64,000 bases of DNA from Neobacillus drentensis. GTDB lineage: Bacteria; Bacillota; Bacilli; Bacillales; Cytobacillaceae. Positions 18,981-29,191 of this stretch are shown here, one piece after another (positions within the stretch are counted from its first letter, which is position 1; each line of letters begins with the position of its first letter). Under the pieces are notes generated by a model. The model made no database searches. It was not told the DNA's origin and saw only the letters and a list, made by a program, of their open reading frames with translations. Made by a program: the position numbers and the translations under genes. The stretch is from positions 1,416,001-1,480,000 of the forward strand of contig NZ_CP091110.1 of NCBI RefSeq assembly GCF_021560175.1. The letters are read 5' to 3'.

Positions 18981-19880
18981 ATGGATTACCGTGACTGGGA
19001 AATACTGAAGGTACTTTATAATCAAAAAAATCTTACAAAAACAGCTCGATTATTATTTCTTACTCAACCTGCATTAACGAGTAGATTAAAGCATATGCAG
19101 GAAGAGCTGGGGGTTACAATCGTAACCCGTGAAAGTCGTGGCGTGCATTTTACCCCACAAGGAGAATATCTTGTCCAATGTGCTGAGGAGGCCCTTGCTC
19201 ATTATGAGAAGATAAAAGAAAATGTCCAAAATATGGGTAATAACGAAAGTGATAAAGTGGTAGGTACGTTGAAATTGGGGGTATCTAATTTTTTTGCGAA
19301 TTATGAACTTCCTTATATTTTGAAACTGTTTAAAAGCCAATTTCCCCATGTGGAATTCAAAGTGATTACGGGGTGGAGCAGAGACGTAACCCAACTTATA
19401 CACAATAAAGATGTTCATATCGGTTTTGTTCGGGGAGACTATGGGTGCAGGGGATTATCGACACATCAATTATTTGAGGAAACCATTTGCATTGCTTCAA
19501 AGGATGAGATTGAAATTAGGGATCTTCCTCGTCTTCCTAGAATTGAATATAGAGGGGATTACTTATTAAAATCAACCATTGATCATTGGTGGGCTGAAAA
19601 TTATGCACAAGCACCCTTTATCGGTATAGAAGTCGACCAAGTTGATACGTGTAAGGAAATGGTGATAAATGGTTTAGGATATGGTATCCTTTCCAGCAGG
19701 GTACTTAATGGCATAGAAGACTTATCCAAAGTCCTTATAAAAGATCAAGAAGGAAATCCTATATTGCGCAGAACATGGATGTATTATCATAAGGAATCCC
19801 TAGAATGGAATGTCGTTAAGGCATTCGTACATTTTATTGAAAATTTTAATTGGAAATATACTGGTACAAAGATAAAATAA
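18981..19880 (+). CDS. LysR-family transcriptional regulator
   Basis: 299 residues with an N-terminal HTH (NLTKTARLLFLTQPALTSRLK, residues 17-38) and a substrate-binding domain. Many members of this subgroup have the LSTHQLFEE and GLGYGILSS stretches seen here. It is divergent from odhA, so control of odhAB or of a gene lost from the decayed region downstream is possible. The AT-rich upstream region gives a GTGGGAC site near the ATG. No ligand can be assigned. Confidence 0.9.
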   Translation: MDYRDWEILKVLYNQKNLTKTARLLFLTQPALTSRLKHMQEELGVTIVTRESRGVHFTPQGEYLVQCAEEALAHYEKIKENVQNMGNNESDKVVGTLKLGVSNFFANYELPYILKLFKSQFPHVEFKVITGWSRDVTQLIHNKDVHIGFVRGDYGCRGLSTHQLFEETICIASKDEIEIRDLPRLPRIEYRGDYLLKSTIDHWWAENYAQAPFIGIEVDQVDTCKEMVINGLGYGILSSRVLNGIEDLSKVLIKDQEGNPILRRTWMYYHKESLEWNVVKAFVHFIENFNWKYTGTKIK

Positions 19881-19912
19881 AAGTGTATATCCCTAGTAGA
19901 ATCGCTTCAGAC

Positions 19913-19966
19913 CGACCAGCGTTTTATTTTAAATCAACTAAAATAAAACGCTGGTCGTTATTTTTG
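19913..19966 (+). terminator. Strong hairpin terminator after LysR gene
   Basis: Arms 19913-19931 and 19939-19957 are perfectly complementary over 19 bp with a 7-base loop; GTTATTTTTG follows. It closes the LysR gene at 18981. Confidence 0.9.
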
Positions 19967-20629
19967 TATAAGTGTTTCCTTCCTCTTTTATAGTTTTCAA
20001 TAGTTTTTTTTGGATATTTAACAATGAACATAAACTACCTTCATCGAGGGGGCTCTAATAGCCCGCCTAATTTAAATACAGAATTACTGTGCTCCATTTA
20101 TAGCTATTAAAGGTTTTCCTTTTAAAACAAGCACTAGTTTTTAGATGCTTGTTTTTTCTTTAATGAAATGACCTTTCCCTTTTGCAGGAATACTATTGAA
20201 CTGGATATCTAATATAAAATGCACAGCTCTTGATATATCGTAATATTCAAAAAAATGATCTATTAAGAAATTCTCTCAGCTTTCATTAGCATTGTTAATT
20301 CGCTGATTGCATTTTACGAATTACCACTAGGGTAAGATAGTATTATAAAATAGGCAGTTTCACTACGAACGATTCCATCTGTTTTCTTTTAGATGGTATC
20401 TATGCTGGTGTTTTTTCAAGCACTATAATAATAATCTCGAATTTAAACCCATATTTCCCAATATTTTATTCACAGAAAAAGTTCTAATAAAGTTATGGAA
20501 GAAGTTAAACACGATGATGTTTATTTCGGAAATTAAAACCCGAATTACTACTTTAATTTATAGATATTGGATTAATAACCAAAAGGACCCTAAAAAGGGT
20601 CTTTGATTAGCCATGCTGACGTGAAGGGT
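19967..20629. other. Gene-poor stretch with orphan terminators
   Basis: About 660 bases without a supported gene. It contains a perfect 10-bp hairpin with T-run on the plus strand (AAAACAAGCA 20124-20133 and TGCTTGTTTT 20146-20155) that follows no gene. A small GACCC/GGGTC hairpin near 20583-20603 fits as the minus-strand terminator of the SnoaL-like remnant. The orphan terminator suggests a plus-strand gene has been lost here. Confidence 0.5.
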
Positions 20630-20819
20630 TTAAAAGGTAGTACCAAGCTGGCGGAGAATATCATTTACATCAACATGTGATCTTTTCTCTATGATTTTGC
20701 CGTTTTTAAACCGTAAAAACATCATAAGAGAGAACCTAACGGTACTACCGGTTGAAGTAATACTGAAAAATGGGATACCTGTGTGAGTACCTTCAATATA
20801 AAATACACTGCTTCTTGAT
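20630..20819 (-). pseudogene. C-terminal remnant of a SnoaL-like (ester cyclase) protein
   Basis: After a stop codon the minus strand stays open for about 62 codons, reading FYIEGTHTGIPFF, RFKNGKIIEKRSHVDVNDI and LRQLG before its stop at 20630. This is the C-terminal half of a SnoaL/NTF2-fold protein, in which GxHxG followed by a KIxE strand is typical. There is no start codon and the first half is missing. A second shorter copy of the same end lies at 12913-12985. Confidence 0.6.
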
Positions 20820-20866
20820 CACCTAGCCTAAATCGACACGGTTTTCTCTTCTTTATAGCTTGTCTA

Positions 20867-21634
20867 TTATTTATTGAATGTGTATGATTCTCCGTCTTCT
20901 GGCACTAAAACATTAGAAGTAATTCCTTTTTGAGTAATAAAGCTCTTTAATTCTTCTCTGGTTAATCCCCAATGGTTTACAGCTTCCATATGGACACAAA
21001 TTATTTTTCCATCTGGAGCAGCTTTGTACACTTCATAGACATCATTTTTCCCCATGACTAGAGAACCGCCTTGAAAGAATTGATTATCACCGGCATTTAC
21101 GACAATAATTTCTGGTTTTTGTGAGTCGATTACTTCTTGAACTGCTTCATACCATACTGTATCACCGGCAACATACAAAATTTTCTCCGATGGGTGTCTG
21201 AAGACAACACCACATACTAGACCAGCATGTTTTAAGATTTCGCCTCTCCCATGCTCGCCTTTTGTTTTAACTAATTGGATACCTTCAAAGACTGTATCCT
21301 GTTGTAAAACCTCTACATTTTGGAAACCAGTATTTCGAATTTCTGTTGCATCCTCTTCATTTTGTGCAAATACTTTGATCTCTTTTGGCAATGCTTCTTT
21401 AGCAACATCATCCCAGTGGTCTAAATGCAGATGAGTGACAATGACAGCATCAATATTTTGAATAATATTGTCAATGGATGTTGGTAAACTTACCAATGGA
21501 TTATTTTGATCTTGTCTTGATGAATTTGGAAAAGGTGGGTAACTCCCTTTTTCTGCTAACATTGGATCAATTAGAAATTTTTTCCTCGCATATTCAACAA
21601 CTATTGTTGCATTACGAATTTGTTGTATATCCAT
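20867..21634 (-). CDS. MBL-fold metal-dependent hydrolase (UlaG-like)
   Basis: 255 residues with the metallo-beta-lactamase fold. The zinc motif THLHLDHWD lies near residue 85 and the later metal ligands in AGDTVWYEA and VHMEAVNHWG. UlaG-like enzymes act on lactones, phosphodiesters or similar small molecules. The ATG at 21634 follows AAAGGGG on the minus strand. The gene is divergent from an Lrp-type regulator 130 bases away. The same hydrolase/Lrp arrangement recurs at 37565-38696, which suggests local control by the regulator. Substrate unknown. Confidence 0.88.
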   Translation of the reverse strand: MDIQQIRNATIVVEYARKKFLIDPMLAEKGSYPPFPNSSRQDQNNPLVSLPTSIDNIIQNIDAVIVTHLHLDHWDDVAKEALPKEIKVFAQNEEDATEIRNTGFQNVEVLQQDTVFEGIQLVKTKGEHGRGEILKHAGLVCGVVFRHPSEKILYVAGDTVWYEAVQEVIDSQKPEIIVVNAGDNQFFQGGSLVMGKNDVYEVYKAAPDGKIICVHMEAVNHWGLTREELKSFITQKGITSNVLVPEDGESYTFNK

Positions 21635-21764
21635 ATTTTATAACCCCTTTATCTTTGAAATTTCCTTTAAACAATGTATAGTCTAAACTATGGACCCAAG
21701 AGGATACATAGATTAAATAAAGTCTTTTGGAGGTTTGACTTTATTTATGAAAGGAATTAAATAT

Positions 21765-22175
21765 ATGTTAGATAACACGGATATGAAAATCTTGAAGGAA
21801 CTAACTAAAAACAGTCGGATTACAATGAAAGAATTGGGTGAGAAAGTACATTTGACTGGACCAGCTACGACGGCAAGAGTGGCAAAATTAGAGGATAATG
21901 GAATTATTGAGGGTTATACCATTAAAGTGAACCAAGTCAAATTGGGATATTATATACATGCTTTTATTACTATCATGACACAAAGCACTACTCATCAGCC
22001 ATATTTGACGTTTATAAAAACACAAGAGAACTATCTAATAAATAACTATAAAATCAGTGGAGATGGTTGTTATCTCCTCGAATGTAAATTTCCATCCAAT
22101 GAACTAATGAATCAATTTTTAGAGGAATTAAACGAGCATGCAAACTATAAATTATCGATTGTTATTAGTAAATAG
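21765..22175 (+). CDS. Lrp/AsnC-family transcriptional regulator
   Basis: 136 residues with an N-terminal HTH (NSRITMKELGEKVHLTGPATTARVAKLE, about 12-39) and a C-terminal RAM domain. Start ATG 21765 follows AAAGGA and matches the N-terminus of its paralogue at 38250; an in-frame ATG at 21747 is further from any good site. Shared features with that paralogue include the LGEKVHLTG-type helix and a GDGCYLLE / GQGCYHLK loop. It is divergent from the MBL hydrolase, the likely target. Confidence 0.9.
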   Translation: MLDNTDMKILKELTKNSRITMKELGEKVHLTGPATTARVAKLEDNGIIEGYTIKVNQVKLGYYIHAFITIMTQSTTHQPYLTFIKTQENYLINNYKISGDGCYLLECKFPSNELMNQFLEELNEHANYKLSIVISK

Positions 22176-22200
22176 CTATAGTAGTATATCGGTTATGCAT

Positions 22201-22237
22201 AAAAAAGGACCTCCCATTCATGCTTCAGGATGTCCTC
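22201..22237 (-). terminator. Minus-strand terminator
   Basis: AGGACcTCC and GGAtGTCCT pair with one internal mismatch. Read on the minus strand the hairpin is followed by six T residues. It would have ended the decayed minus-strand gene(s) at 22240-22610. Confidence 0.5.
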
Positions 22238-22239
22238 TG

Positions 22240-22610
22240 CCAAACTTTTTTAATGCAGTAATTTGGAGGTAGATAAACGATCAAATTCTAATGTTGGTTT
22301 TAACACACCGTTTACTCTCTCTAATTTAATATCTTGTCCACTTTAAATGCAGCAGTTCCTTTAATATTTGTAGAAGAAGCCCCCACTTTTATTTATTAAG
22401 CCTAAATTTGTCCTACTAATTGTCCTCACTGTTTTTTATATCTTCTGGACATTTAACTCGCACTTTTACAGAAATTTCATTTAGTCTATCTCCTGAAATT
22501 GCAAGAAATATATTATTGACATCGTTTTCAGATAGATATAAAATAGCACTATCAAAATTATTTGGATAGTTACTGTAAGGCAGGCTATACCATTTATGAT
22601 ATTATTTTTT
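22240..22610 (-). pseudogene. Decayed minus-strand coding sequence, unidentified
   Basis: Two minus-strand stretches look coding but have no start. From about 22610 to a stop at 22416 the frame includes DSAILYLSENDVNNIF and LNEISVKVRVKCPED. Further down it reads SSTNIKGTAAFKVDK and then, after a frameshift, LERVNGVLKPTLEFDRL up to a stop near 22247. A terminator in the right place follows. I do not recognise the family. The pieces may belong to one or two broken genes. Confidence 0.35.
22564..22592 (+). promoter_or_regulatory. RAT antiterminator site upstream of bglG-type gene
   Basis: GGATAGTTACTG (22564-22575) followed by GGCAGGCTATACC matches the ribonucleic antiterminator consensus (GGATTGTTACTG..GGCAGGC..ACC) bound by BglG/LicT/SacY proteins. 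It lies about 60 bases before the antiterminator gene, suggesting autoregulation. I see no convincing GC-rich terminator overlapping it. Confidence 0.7.
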
Positions 22611-22649
22611 AGATTCATTATTGTATAACCTTGGAGGAAGATGGTTTTT

Positions 22650-23489
22650 ATGAAGATAGATAAGGTTATTAACAATAATTTAGTACGTTCCTATAAAGAT
22701 GGTAAAGAAGCACTAGTCATGGGAAAAGGTCTTGGTTTTAAAAAGCAGAAAAATGATTTCATTGATGAAGCATTAATTGAAAGAATTTATGTGATTGAAG
22801 GAGAAGAAAATGGTAATTATCTAGAGGTGTTACTATCTAATATTCCTTACACATATGTTCAAACAACCAATGAAATTGTTAAATTTGCAACTAATTCCTT
22901 GGATAAAAAGTTAGATGATACCATTTGGTTGGGTTTAACAGATCATATTTACCATGCAATTGATCGTGCTAAAAAGGGGAAGACAGTAAGAAACGCTTTG
23001 TTATGGGAAATTAGTAGGTTTTATAATCATGAGTATCTAATCGGTAAAGAAGCATTGAAAATTATCGAAAAAAGACATGATGTAAAACTTAATGATTCTG
23101 AGGCAGGGTTTATTGCATTACATCTAGTTAATGCGCAAATGGATGATACAGTAAAGATTCAAGAAACAATGGAACTAGTTCGGAGACAAAAAAAAATAAT
23201 GGATATAGTGAAATACCATTATGGTACAGAACTTAATGAAAGTTCCATACACTATGACAGGTTTATGACACATTTAAAATACTTTGTTAGAAGATTATCT
23301 AAAGGAAAAGAAGTTATCAAAGATGACTTAGGATTTTTAGATGTGATCAAAACAAAATATCCGAATGAATATAAATGTGCGAAACGAATTGATGAATATG
23401 TTCAAAAAGAACTCAATTGTAAATTGACAGAAGATGAAATTATTTATCTTGCTGTTCACATAAGAAGAGTAATTGCGGAAAGTGTTTAA
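22650..23489 (+). CDS. BglG/LicT-type transcriptional antiterminator
   Basis: 279 residues. An N-terminal RNA-binding CAT domain (1-55, MKIDKVINNNLV and MGKGLGF) is followed by two PTS regulation domains. The phosphorylatable histidines appear in PRD1 (DHIYHAIDRA and ISRFYNHEY) and PRD2 (MTHLKYFVRR and LAVHIRRV). When not phosphorylated by the cognate EIIB it binds RAT RNA and prevents termination ahead of the PTS gene. ATG 22650 aligns with LicT; an ATG at 22641 is also in frame. It is followed by two RAT-terminator elements and then by its PTS. Confidence 0.94.
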   Translation: MKIDKVINNNLVRSYKDGKEALVMGKGLGFKKQKNDFIDEALIERIYVIEGEENGNYLEVLLSNIPYTYVQTTNEIVKFATNSLDKKLDDTIWLGLTDHIYHAIDRAKKGKTVRNALLWEISRFYNHEYLIGKEALKIIEKRHDVKLNDSEAGFIALHLVNAQMDDTVKIQETMELVRRQKKIMDIVKYHYGTELNESSIHYDRFMTHLKYFVRRLSKGKEVIKDDLGFLDVIKTKYPNEYKCAKRIDEYVQKELNCKLTEDEIIYLAVHIRRVIAESV

Positions 23490-23511
23490 CATTAAACAGG
23501 CTTCGCATGTG

Positions 23512-23590
23512 GGATTGTTACGCTAGGCGGCTATACCCACCAGTTAAGGAAAGAGATCCTATTTTGATTTCCTTAACTGGTGGGTTTTAT
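23512..23590 (+). promoter_or_regulatory. RAT site 2 with overlapping terminator
   Basis: GGATTGTTACGC (23512-23523) ..GGCGGCTATACCC is a RAT element. Its last four bases (ACCC) are also the start of a perfect 18-bp terminator stem (23535-23552 with 23568-23585) followed by TTTTATTTTTG. Formation of the RAT hairpin, stabilised by the antiterminator, would block the terminator. Confidence 0.9.
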
Positions 23591-23633
23591 TTTTGAAAAA
23601 AAGGAAAATTAATAAATAGCGATTTGCTATGTG

Positions 23634-23716
23634 GGATTGTTACGCGATGCGGCTATACCCACCAGTAAACGAAAGGAATCATTTGTTGATTTCTTTCCTT
23701 TGCTGGTGGGTTTTAT
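23634..23716 (+). promoter_or_regulatory. RAT site 3 with overlapping terminator, before the PTS gene
   Basis: A near copy of site 2. GGATTGTTACGC (23634-23645) ..GGCTATACCC overlaps a terminator with arms starting ACCCACCAG (23657) and ending CTGGTGGGT (23711), then TTTTATTTTG. The stem has three mismatches, unlike the perfect stem of site 2. Two tandem conditional terminators stand between the regulator and the PTS gene. Confidence 0.9.
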
Positions 23717-23759
23717 TTTGGGGAAATCTATCAGGAAATTAAAACAGGGGGAAAAAAAT

Positions 23760-25622
23760 ATGGAGTTTAAAAATCTAGCAGCTACTATTTTAGAAAAAGT
23801 TGGCGGGAAAGAAAATATCTCATCAGTAGGACACTGTGTGACACGTTTACGATTTAATTTAAAAGATAGTACAAAGGCCGATACTCAGACGCTTAAAAAT
23901 ATGAAAGGTGTTGTTGGTGTTGTTGATCAAGGTGGACAATATCAGGTCGTTATTGGAAACAATGTCCAAAATGTGTATAAAGAGCTTGTAGCATTAGGAG
24001 ATTTTGATGATTCAAGCAATAATCATGAAAAAGAAAAAGAAAAAGGAATAATCAGCAAAGTATTAGATACAATTGCCGGTAGTTTTTTCCCTATCATACC
24101 AGCTCTTGCGGGTGCTGGTATGTTAAAAGCAGTACTTGCATTGTTAATGGCATTTAAATGGGTGACAGTTGAATCACAAACTTATCTGTTTTTAAACTTT
24201 ATGGCAGACGCAGCTTTCTATTTTCTTCCTATCCTATTAGCAGCCTCTGCAGCTAAAAAGTTTAAAGTCAATCAATTTGCGGCAATGGCTATCGGTGCGA
24301 TTCTAGTGCATCCAACGTTCATTACCATGACGAATGCTGCAAAAACTGCAGGAACCGATTTGCATTTTTTAGGAATTCCAGTTCCTCTTGTCTCATATGC
24401 ATCATCAGTTATTCCGGTTCTTTTAGCTATCTGGTTTATGTCTTATGTTGAACCCTTTGTGGAAAAGATTATACCAAATTCTATTAAGACTGTTATTGCT
24501 CCGTTATTTACTTTAATTGTTGTAGCTCCAACAACATTAATCGTTATTGGACCATTAGGAAATTATCTGGGTCTAGTACTTGGAATGGGCGTTACTTTTC
24601 TGAATGCTCATGTGAGCTGGTTAGTCCCAACGTTAGTGGGTACATTTACGCCGTTTTTGGTTATGACAGGGATGCATTACGGTATTATTCCTATCGGTAT
24701 GAATATGCTTGCAACAAAAGGCTTTGATACAGTTGCAGGCCCAGGAATGATGGTTTCAAATATTGCTGAGGGTGCAGCATCATTGGCTGTCGCCCTTCGT
24801 ACAAAGAATTCAGATATTAAACAATTAGCTTCTTCGGCTGGTATTACAGCGGTTGTTGGTGTTACAGAACCTGCAATGTATGGTATTAGTTTAAGATTCA
24901 AAAGACCATTAGTTGCTACCATGATTGGTGGCGGAGTTGGAGGTCTGTTTATCGGTATCATGGGTGTAGGAAGATACGCTCAAGTTTCTCCAGGTATTTT
25001 CTCATTACCTAGTTATATTGGACCGGGCGGTTTTACAAATTTAATTTATGCAGCTATTGGTTGTGCCATAGCATTTGCTACATCATTTATTGTTTCATAT
25101 ATTCTTGGTATTGAGGATCCAGTTGAAGAATCCATAGCAAACAAAACAGAAAACAAAAAAGGTGTTATTTCAGATAAGGTAATCTATTCACCTCTCAAAG
25201 GAAAAGCAGTTGAACTGAAAGAAGTAGATGATGCTGTATTCTCGGAGGGGATTTTAGGGAAAGGTGTAGCGATTATACCGGAAGAAGGAAAAGTTTTTGC
25301 TCCTATTGATGGCACTGTAACAGCCTTTTTTGATACACATCACGCAATAGGCATTACTGGTGAAAATGGATCAGAAATTCTAATTCACGTCGGAATCGAT
25401 ACAGTTAAATTAGGAGGTCGCCATTATTCGCCAAAAGTGACAAAAGGACAAACAGTTAAAAAAGGTGACTTAATATTAGAGTTTGATATTGATGCAATTA
25501 AAAATGAAGGTTATCAAGTCATTACGCCATTTATTGTAACAAACTCAGCCGATTATGCCGATATTTTAAGTATCACAGGAAAAGATGTACAACCAGGAGA
25601 AGCTTTACTTAAATTAGCTTAA
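23760..25622 (+). CDS. bglP: PTS beta-glucoside-specific enzyme IIBCA
   Basis: 620 residues. EIIB domain (1-85) with the phosphorylated cysteine in SSVGHCVTRLRF, a membrane EIIC domain of about ten helices (100-455) and a C-terminal EIIA domain (475-620) with the active histidine in EILIHVGIDTVKL. It imports and phosphorylates beta-glucosides such as arbutin, salicin or cellobiose. The start at 23760 follows AGGGGGAAA and the EIIB start MEFKNLA is typical. The longer upstream frame runs through the RAT terminator and is not coding. It is controlled by the antiterminator upstream. Confidence 0.95.
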   Translation: MEFKNLAATILEKVGGKENISSVGHCVTRLRFNLKDSTKADTQTLKNMKGVVGVVDQGGQYQVVIGNNVQNVYKELVALGDFDDSSNNHEKEKEKGIISKVLDTIAGSFFPIIPALAGAGMLKAVLALLMAFKWVTVESQTYLFLNFMADAAFYFLPILLAASAAKKFKVNQFAAMAIGAILVHPTFITMTNAAKTAGTDLHFLGIPVPLVSYASSVIPVLLAIWFMSYVEPFVEKIIPNSIKTVIAPLFTLIVVAPTTLIVIGPLGNYLGLVLGMGVTFLNAHVSWLVPTLVGTFTPFLVMTGMHYGIIPIGMNMLATKGFDTVAGPGMMVSNIAEGAASLAVALRTKNSDIKQLASSAGITAVVGVTEPAMYGISLRFKRPLVATMIGGGVGGLFIGIMGVGRYAQVSPGIFSLPSYIGPGGFTNLIYAAIGCAIAFATSFIVSYILGIEDPVEESIANKTENKKGVISDKVIYSPLKGKAVELKEVDDAVFSEGILGKGVAIIPEEGKVFAPIDGTVTAFFDTHHAIGITGENGSEILIHVGIDTVKLGGRHYSPKVTKGQTVKKGDLILEFDIDAIKNEGYQVITPFIVTNSADYADILSITGKDVQPGEALLKLA

Positions 25623-25671
25623 TAATGGTGGGGATTGATTGCTCGTAAGGGCACCCAATCCCAATATATAA

Positions 25672-27087
<1,416 letters not shown>

Positions 27088-27108
27088 TTTATTACTATTA
27101 AAAAGAGA

Positions 27109-27140
27109 TTGAGATACTATTTAATCAAATAGTATCTCAA
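27109..27140. other. Perfect 14-bp hairpin between bgl operon and MFS gene
   Basis: Arms 27109-27122 and 27127-27140 (TTGAGATACTATTT and its complement) with a 4-base AATC loop. No T-run follows on the plus strand; the hairpin instead runs directly into AAGGAG, the ribosome site of the next gene. It may be an operator, an mRNA-stabilising 3' end of the bgl transcript, or a weak terminator. Confidence 0.6.
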
Positions 27141-27158
27141 AAGGAGATTGTATGATTT

Positions 27159-28550
27159 ATGTCAGTAACAAAAAATGTTTCATTAGTTAAAAGTCAAAAT
27201 TTATTAATTGCTGCTATCGCGTTTGGGATAATATTAAACCCATTAAATACATCCATGATAACGGTAGCAATGCCAGAGATCAAAAGTGAGTTTTCACTTA
27301 CATCACAGGATATCACATGGTTAATCGCTTCCTATTTCATCGTTTGTGCAATTTTCTTACCGCTTATTGGAAAATTGAGCGACTTTTATGGCAGGAAAAA
27401 AATCTTTCTGTCTGGACTACTATTAGTAAGTATATCTTCCTTTGCTGCCCCATTATCACAAAATATGCCGTTTTTGCTGGCAATGCGATCCATACAAGCA
27501 ATTGGTACATCCGCTCTATATCCTGCCGGAATGGGAATTGTTCGATCCTATATCGAAAAAAATCAAAATAGAGTAATCGGATCACTAACTGTATGTGCTA
27601 CCACCTCGGCAGCATTTGGACCGACAATCAGCGGGCTGCTAATTCACCTAGGCGGATGGCATGTAATCTTCTACGTTAATTTTCCGATTATCATTATTTC
27701 TGCCATCTTGGGTTTCTTTTTTATTCCTAAAGATGAAACGATGGCTGTCAAAGCTTTCAAGTGGGATGGAATTGGGATTATTGTTTTCGGTTGCCTCATC
27801 TCTTTATGGATTTATTTTTTGCAAACATTAAAAAGTGGTTTAAGCTTATGGGCATTAATTGGCACTTTAGCGTTAACATTTTTATTTTACTTCTTTGAAA
27901 AAAGAAAGGAAGATCCTTTTATAGATGTAATGTTTTTGAAGAAAAATCTTAACATTTCATTTGTGTATATTCAATATATTTTGGCAACATTGATTTTCTT
28001 TGCCATGCTGCTTTCGATGCCAATGTATTTACAATCAGAATTGATGCTCAGTTCTAAGCTTACGGGTTTCATTATGCTTTCACTTTCCATATTTTCAATA
28101 ATTAGTACACCACTTGCGACGCGTTGGATAGAAAAGTCAGGATTTAAGTCTCCATTACTAACAGGAGTGATTATTGGAGTAGTTGGTGTTGTCCTTTTAA
28201 TGACAATCAAACATAGCTCACCACTAATTTGGATTTTTATTGTGTTATCCATCATTGGATTTAGTAATGGTATGTTAAATATAGGTTTACAAACGCTGCT
28301 CTATTCATTTGTTTCTAAATCGGAAACGGGAAGGGCTTCGGGTCTATTTTTGACATCAAGATTTATGGGTAATATTTTGGCTTCCAGCGCATTTGGTCTT
28401 ATGTTTGCGACCGGAGTCAATGATACGAACCTTAATTGGATGACTATTATTTTAATTGTGGTGTCCATTATTTTATTTACTGGAATATTATTCATAGGAA
28501 AAAACAAAGGTGGAAGGGGTACTACAGGACTTAAAAAAATGAATGCTTAA
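27159..28550 (+). CDS. MFS transporter, DHA2 (14-TM) drug efflux family
   Basis: 463 residues, strongly hydrophobic, with about 14 predicted membrane helices. Motif A-like GKLSDFYGRKKIF (about 69-81) and motif C region GPTISGLLIHLGGWHVIFYVNFP are typical of DHA2 exporters such as EmrB, LmrB or QacA relatives. It probably exports hydrophobic toxic compounds by proton antiport. It follows the beta-glucosidase by 71 bases after a hairpin and ends at its own terminator. Export of aglycones released by the bgl operon is a speculative link. Confidence 0.88.
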   Translation: MSVTKNVSLVKSQNLLIAAIAFGIILNPLNTSMITVAMPEIKSEFSLTSQDITWLIASYFIVCAIFLPLIGKLSDFYGRKKIFLSGLLLVSISSFAAPLSQNMPFLLAMRSIQAIGTSALYPAGMGIVRSYIEKNQNRVIGSLTVCATTSAAFGPTISGLLIHLGGWHVIFYVNFPIIIISAILGFFFIPKDETMAVKAFKWDGIGIIVFGCLISLWIYFLQTLKSGLSLWALIGTLALTFLFYFFEKRKEDPFIDVMFLKKNLNISFVYIQYILATLIFFAMLLSMPMYLQSELMLSSKLTGFIMLSLSIFSIISTPLATRWIEKSGFKSPLLTGVIIGVVGVVLLMTIKHSSPLIWIFIVLSIIGFSNGMLNIGLQTLLYSFVSKSETGRASGLFLTSRFMGNILASSAFGLMFATGVNDTNLNWMTIILIVVSIILFTGILFIGKNKGGRGTTGLKKMNA

Positions 28551-28571
28551 AATGCTCGGTAAGTAATAGCA

Positions 28572-28600
28572 AAAAAATAGCTACACCGTAGCTATTTTTT
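28572..28600 (+). terminator. Intrinsic terminator after MFS gene
   Basis: AAAAAATAGCTAC (28572-28584) and GTAGCTATTTTTT (28588-28600) pair over 13 bp around a 3-base loop. Confidence 0.88.
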
Positions 28601-28673
28601 GATTTTAGTAAACGTACTTATTATTGATATTTCTTCATTAGATTTTTTAGGCTTATATAAGGAGGTTAGATAG

Positions 28674-29066
28674 GTGAAAGCTTTAAAAATAAGCAAAGGA
28701 AAACAAGATGACAATATAAAATATGCTCAGCAGCATTTAGCAAATGAAAGGACTTATCTTGCTTGGATTCGTACTGCTATATCCATTACAGGCGTTGGTT
28801 TTCTAACAACTTCGTTACATTTTACCATAAAGATCAGTTCTAATTCTGCAATTAATACGTTAGCCATACTTCTTGGAATCTTTGCTTGTCTTGTTGGTTT
28901 CATCACTGCTGTCTTGTCAACAATCCATTACACCAGGAAAAGAAGGGAAATCCAAGATGGACTTTTTATTCCGTCAAACTACTCTATCATATTTGTTTCC
29001 ATTTTATTTTCACTCCTAGTTTTTTTGATTTTTATGTATCTGTCTTTCTTATTATTTAAGTTATAA
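28674..29066 (+). CDS. DUF202 (YidH-like) membrane protein
   Basis: 130 residues. The DUF202 signature is present near the N-terminus (QQHLANERTYLAWIRTAISI), followed by three membrane helices (about 34-55, 64-85 and 102-128). GTG start with AAGGAGG upstream. The function of the family is unknown; it is often found near metal or stress genes. It is followed by the copper regulator gene. Confidence 0.88.
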   Translation: MKALKISKGKQDDNIKYAQQHLANERTYLAWIRTAISITGVGFLTTSLHFTIKISSNSAINTLAILLGIFACLVGFITAVLSTIHYTRKRREIQDGLFIPSNYSIIFVSILFSLLVFLIFMYLSFLLFKL

Positions 29067-29139
29067 AATGAGGGTAAATTAATAGTAATGACCTTCCTTT
29101 TCTATATTAGAAATTAATATTAGAACTATTTTAAATCCC

Positions 29140-29170
29140 TTGACATACTATAGGGGGGTATAGTAAGTTA
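29140..29170 (+). promoter_or_regulatory. csoR promoter with CsoR operator
   Basis: TTGACA at 29140-29145 is a perfect -35 box. Between it and the presumed -10 (about TAAGTT, 29164-29169) lies the palindrome TACTATA-GGGGGG-TATAGTA (29146-29165). G-rich palindromes flanked by TAC/GTA are the known operators of copper-sensing CsoR repressors. Binding would cover the promoter spacer and shut off the copper operon until Cu(I) binds CsoR. Confidence 0.85.
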
Positions 29171-29191
29171 TACGTATGGAGGTGAGGTTCA

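Noticed and set aside
19967-20580. tRNA or small RNA gene
   Set aside because: I found no cloverleaf, no CCA end and no recognisable RNA family; only orphan hairpins are visible.
22481-22675. Hydrophobic 64-residue minus-strand frame
   Set aside because: It overlaps a RAT element and the start of the antiterminator gene and has no ribosome site; a different minus frame there looks more protein-like.
23631-23759. N-terminal extension of the PTS protein
   Set aside because: The extra 43 codons run through a RAT and terminator hairpin; the EIIB domain starts at ATG 23760 with a ribosome site.
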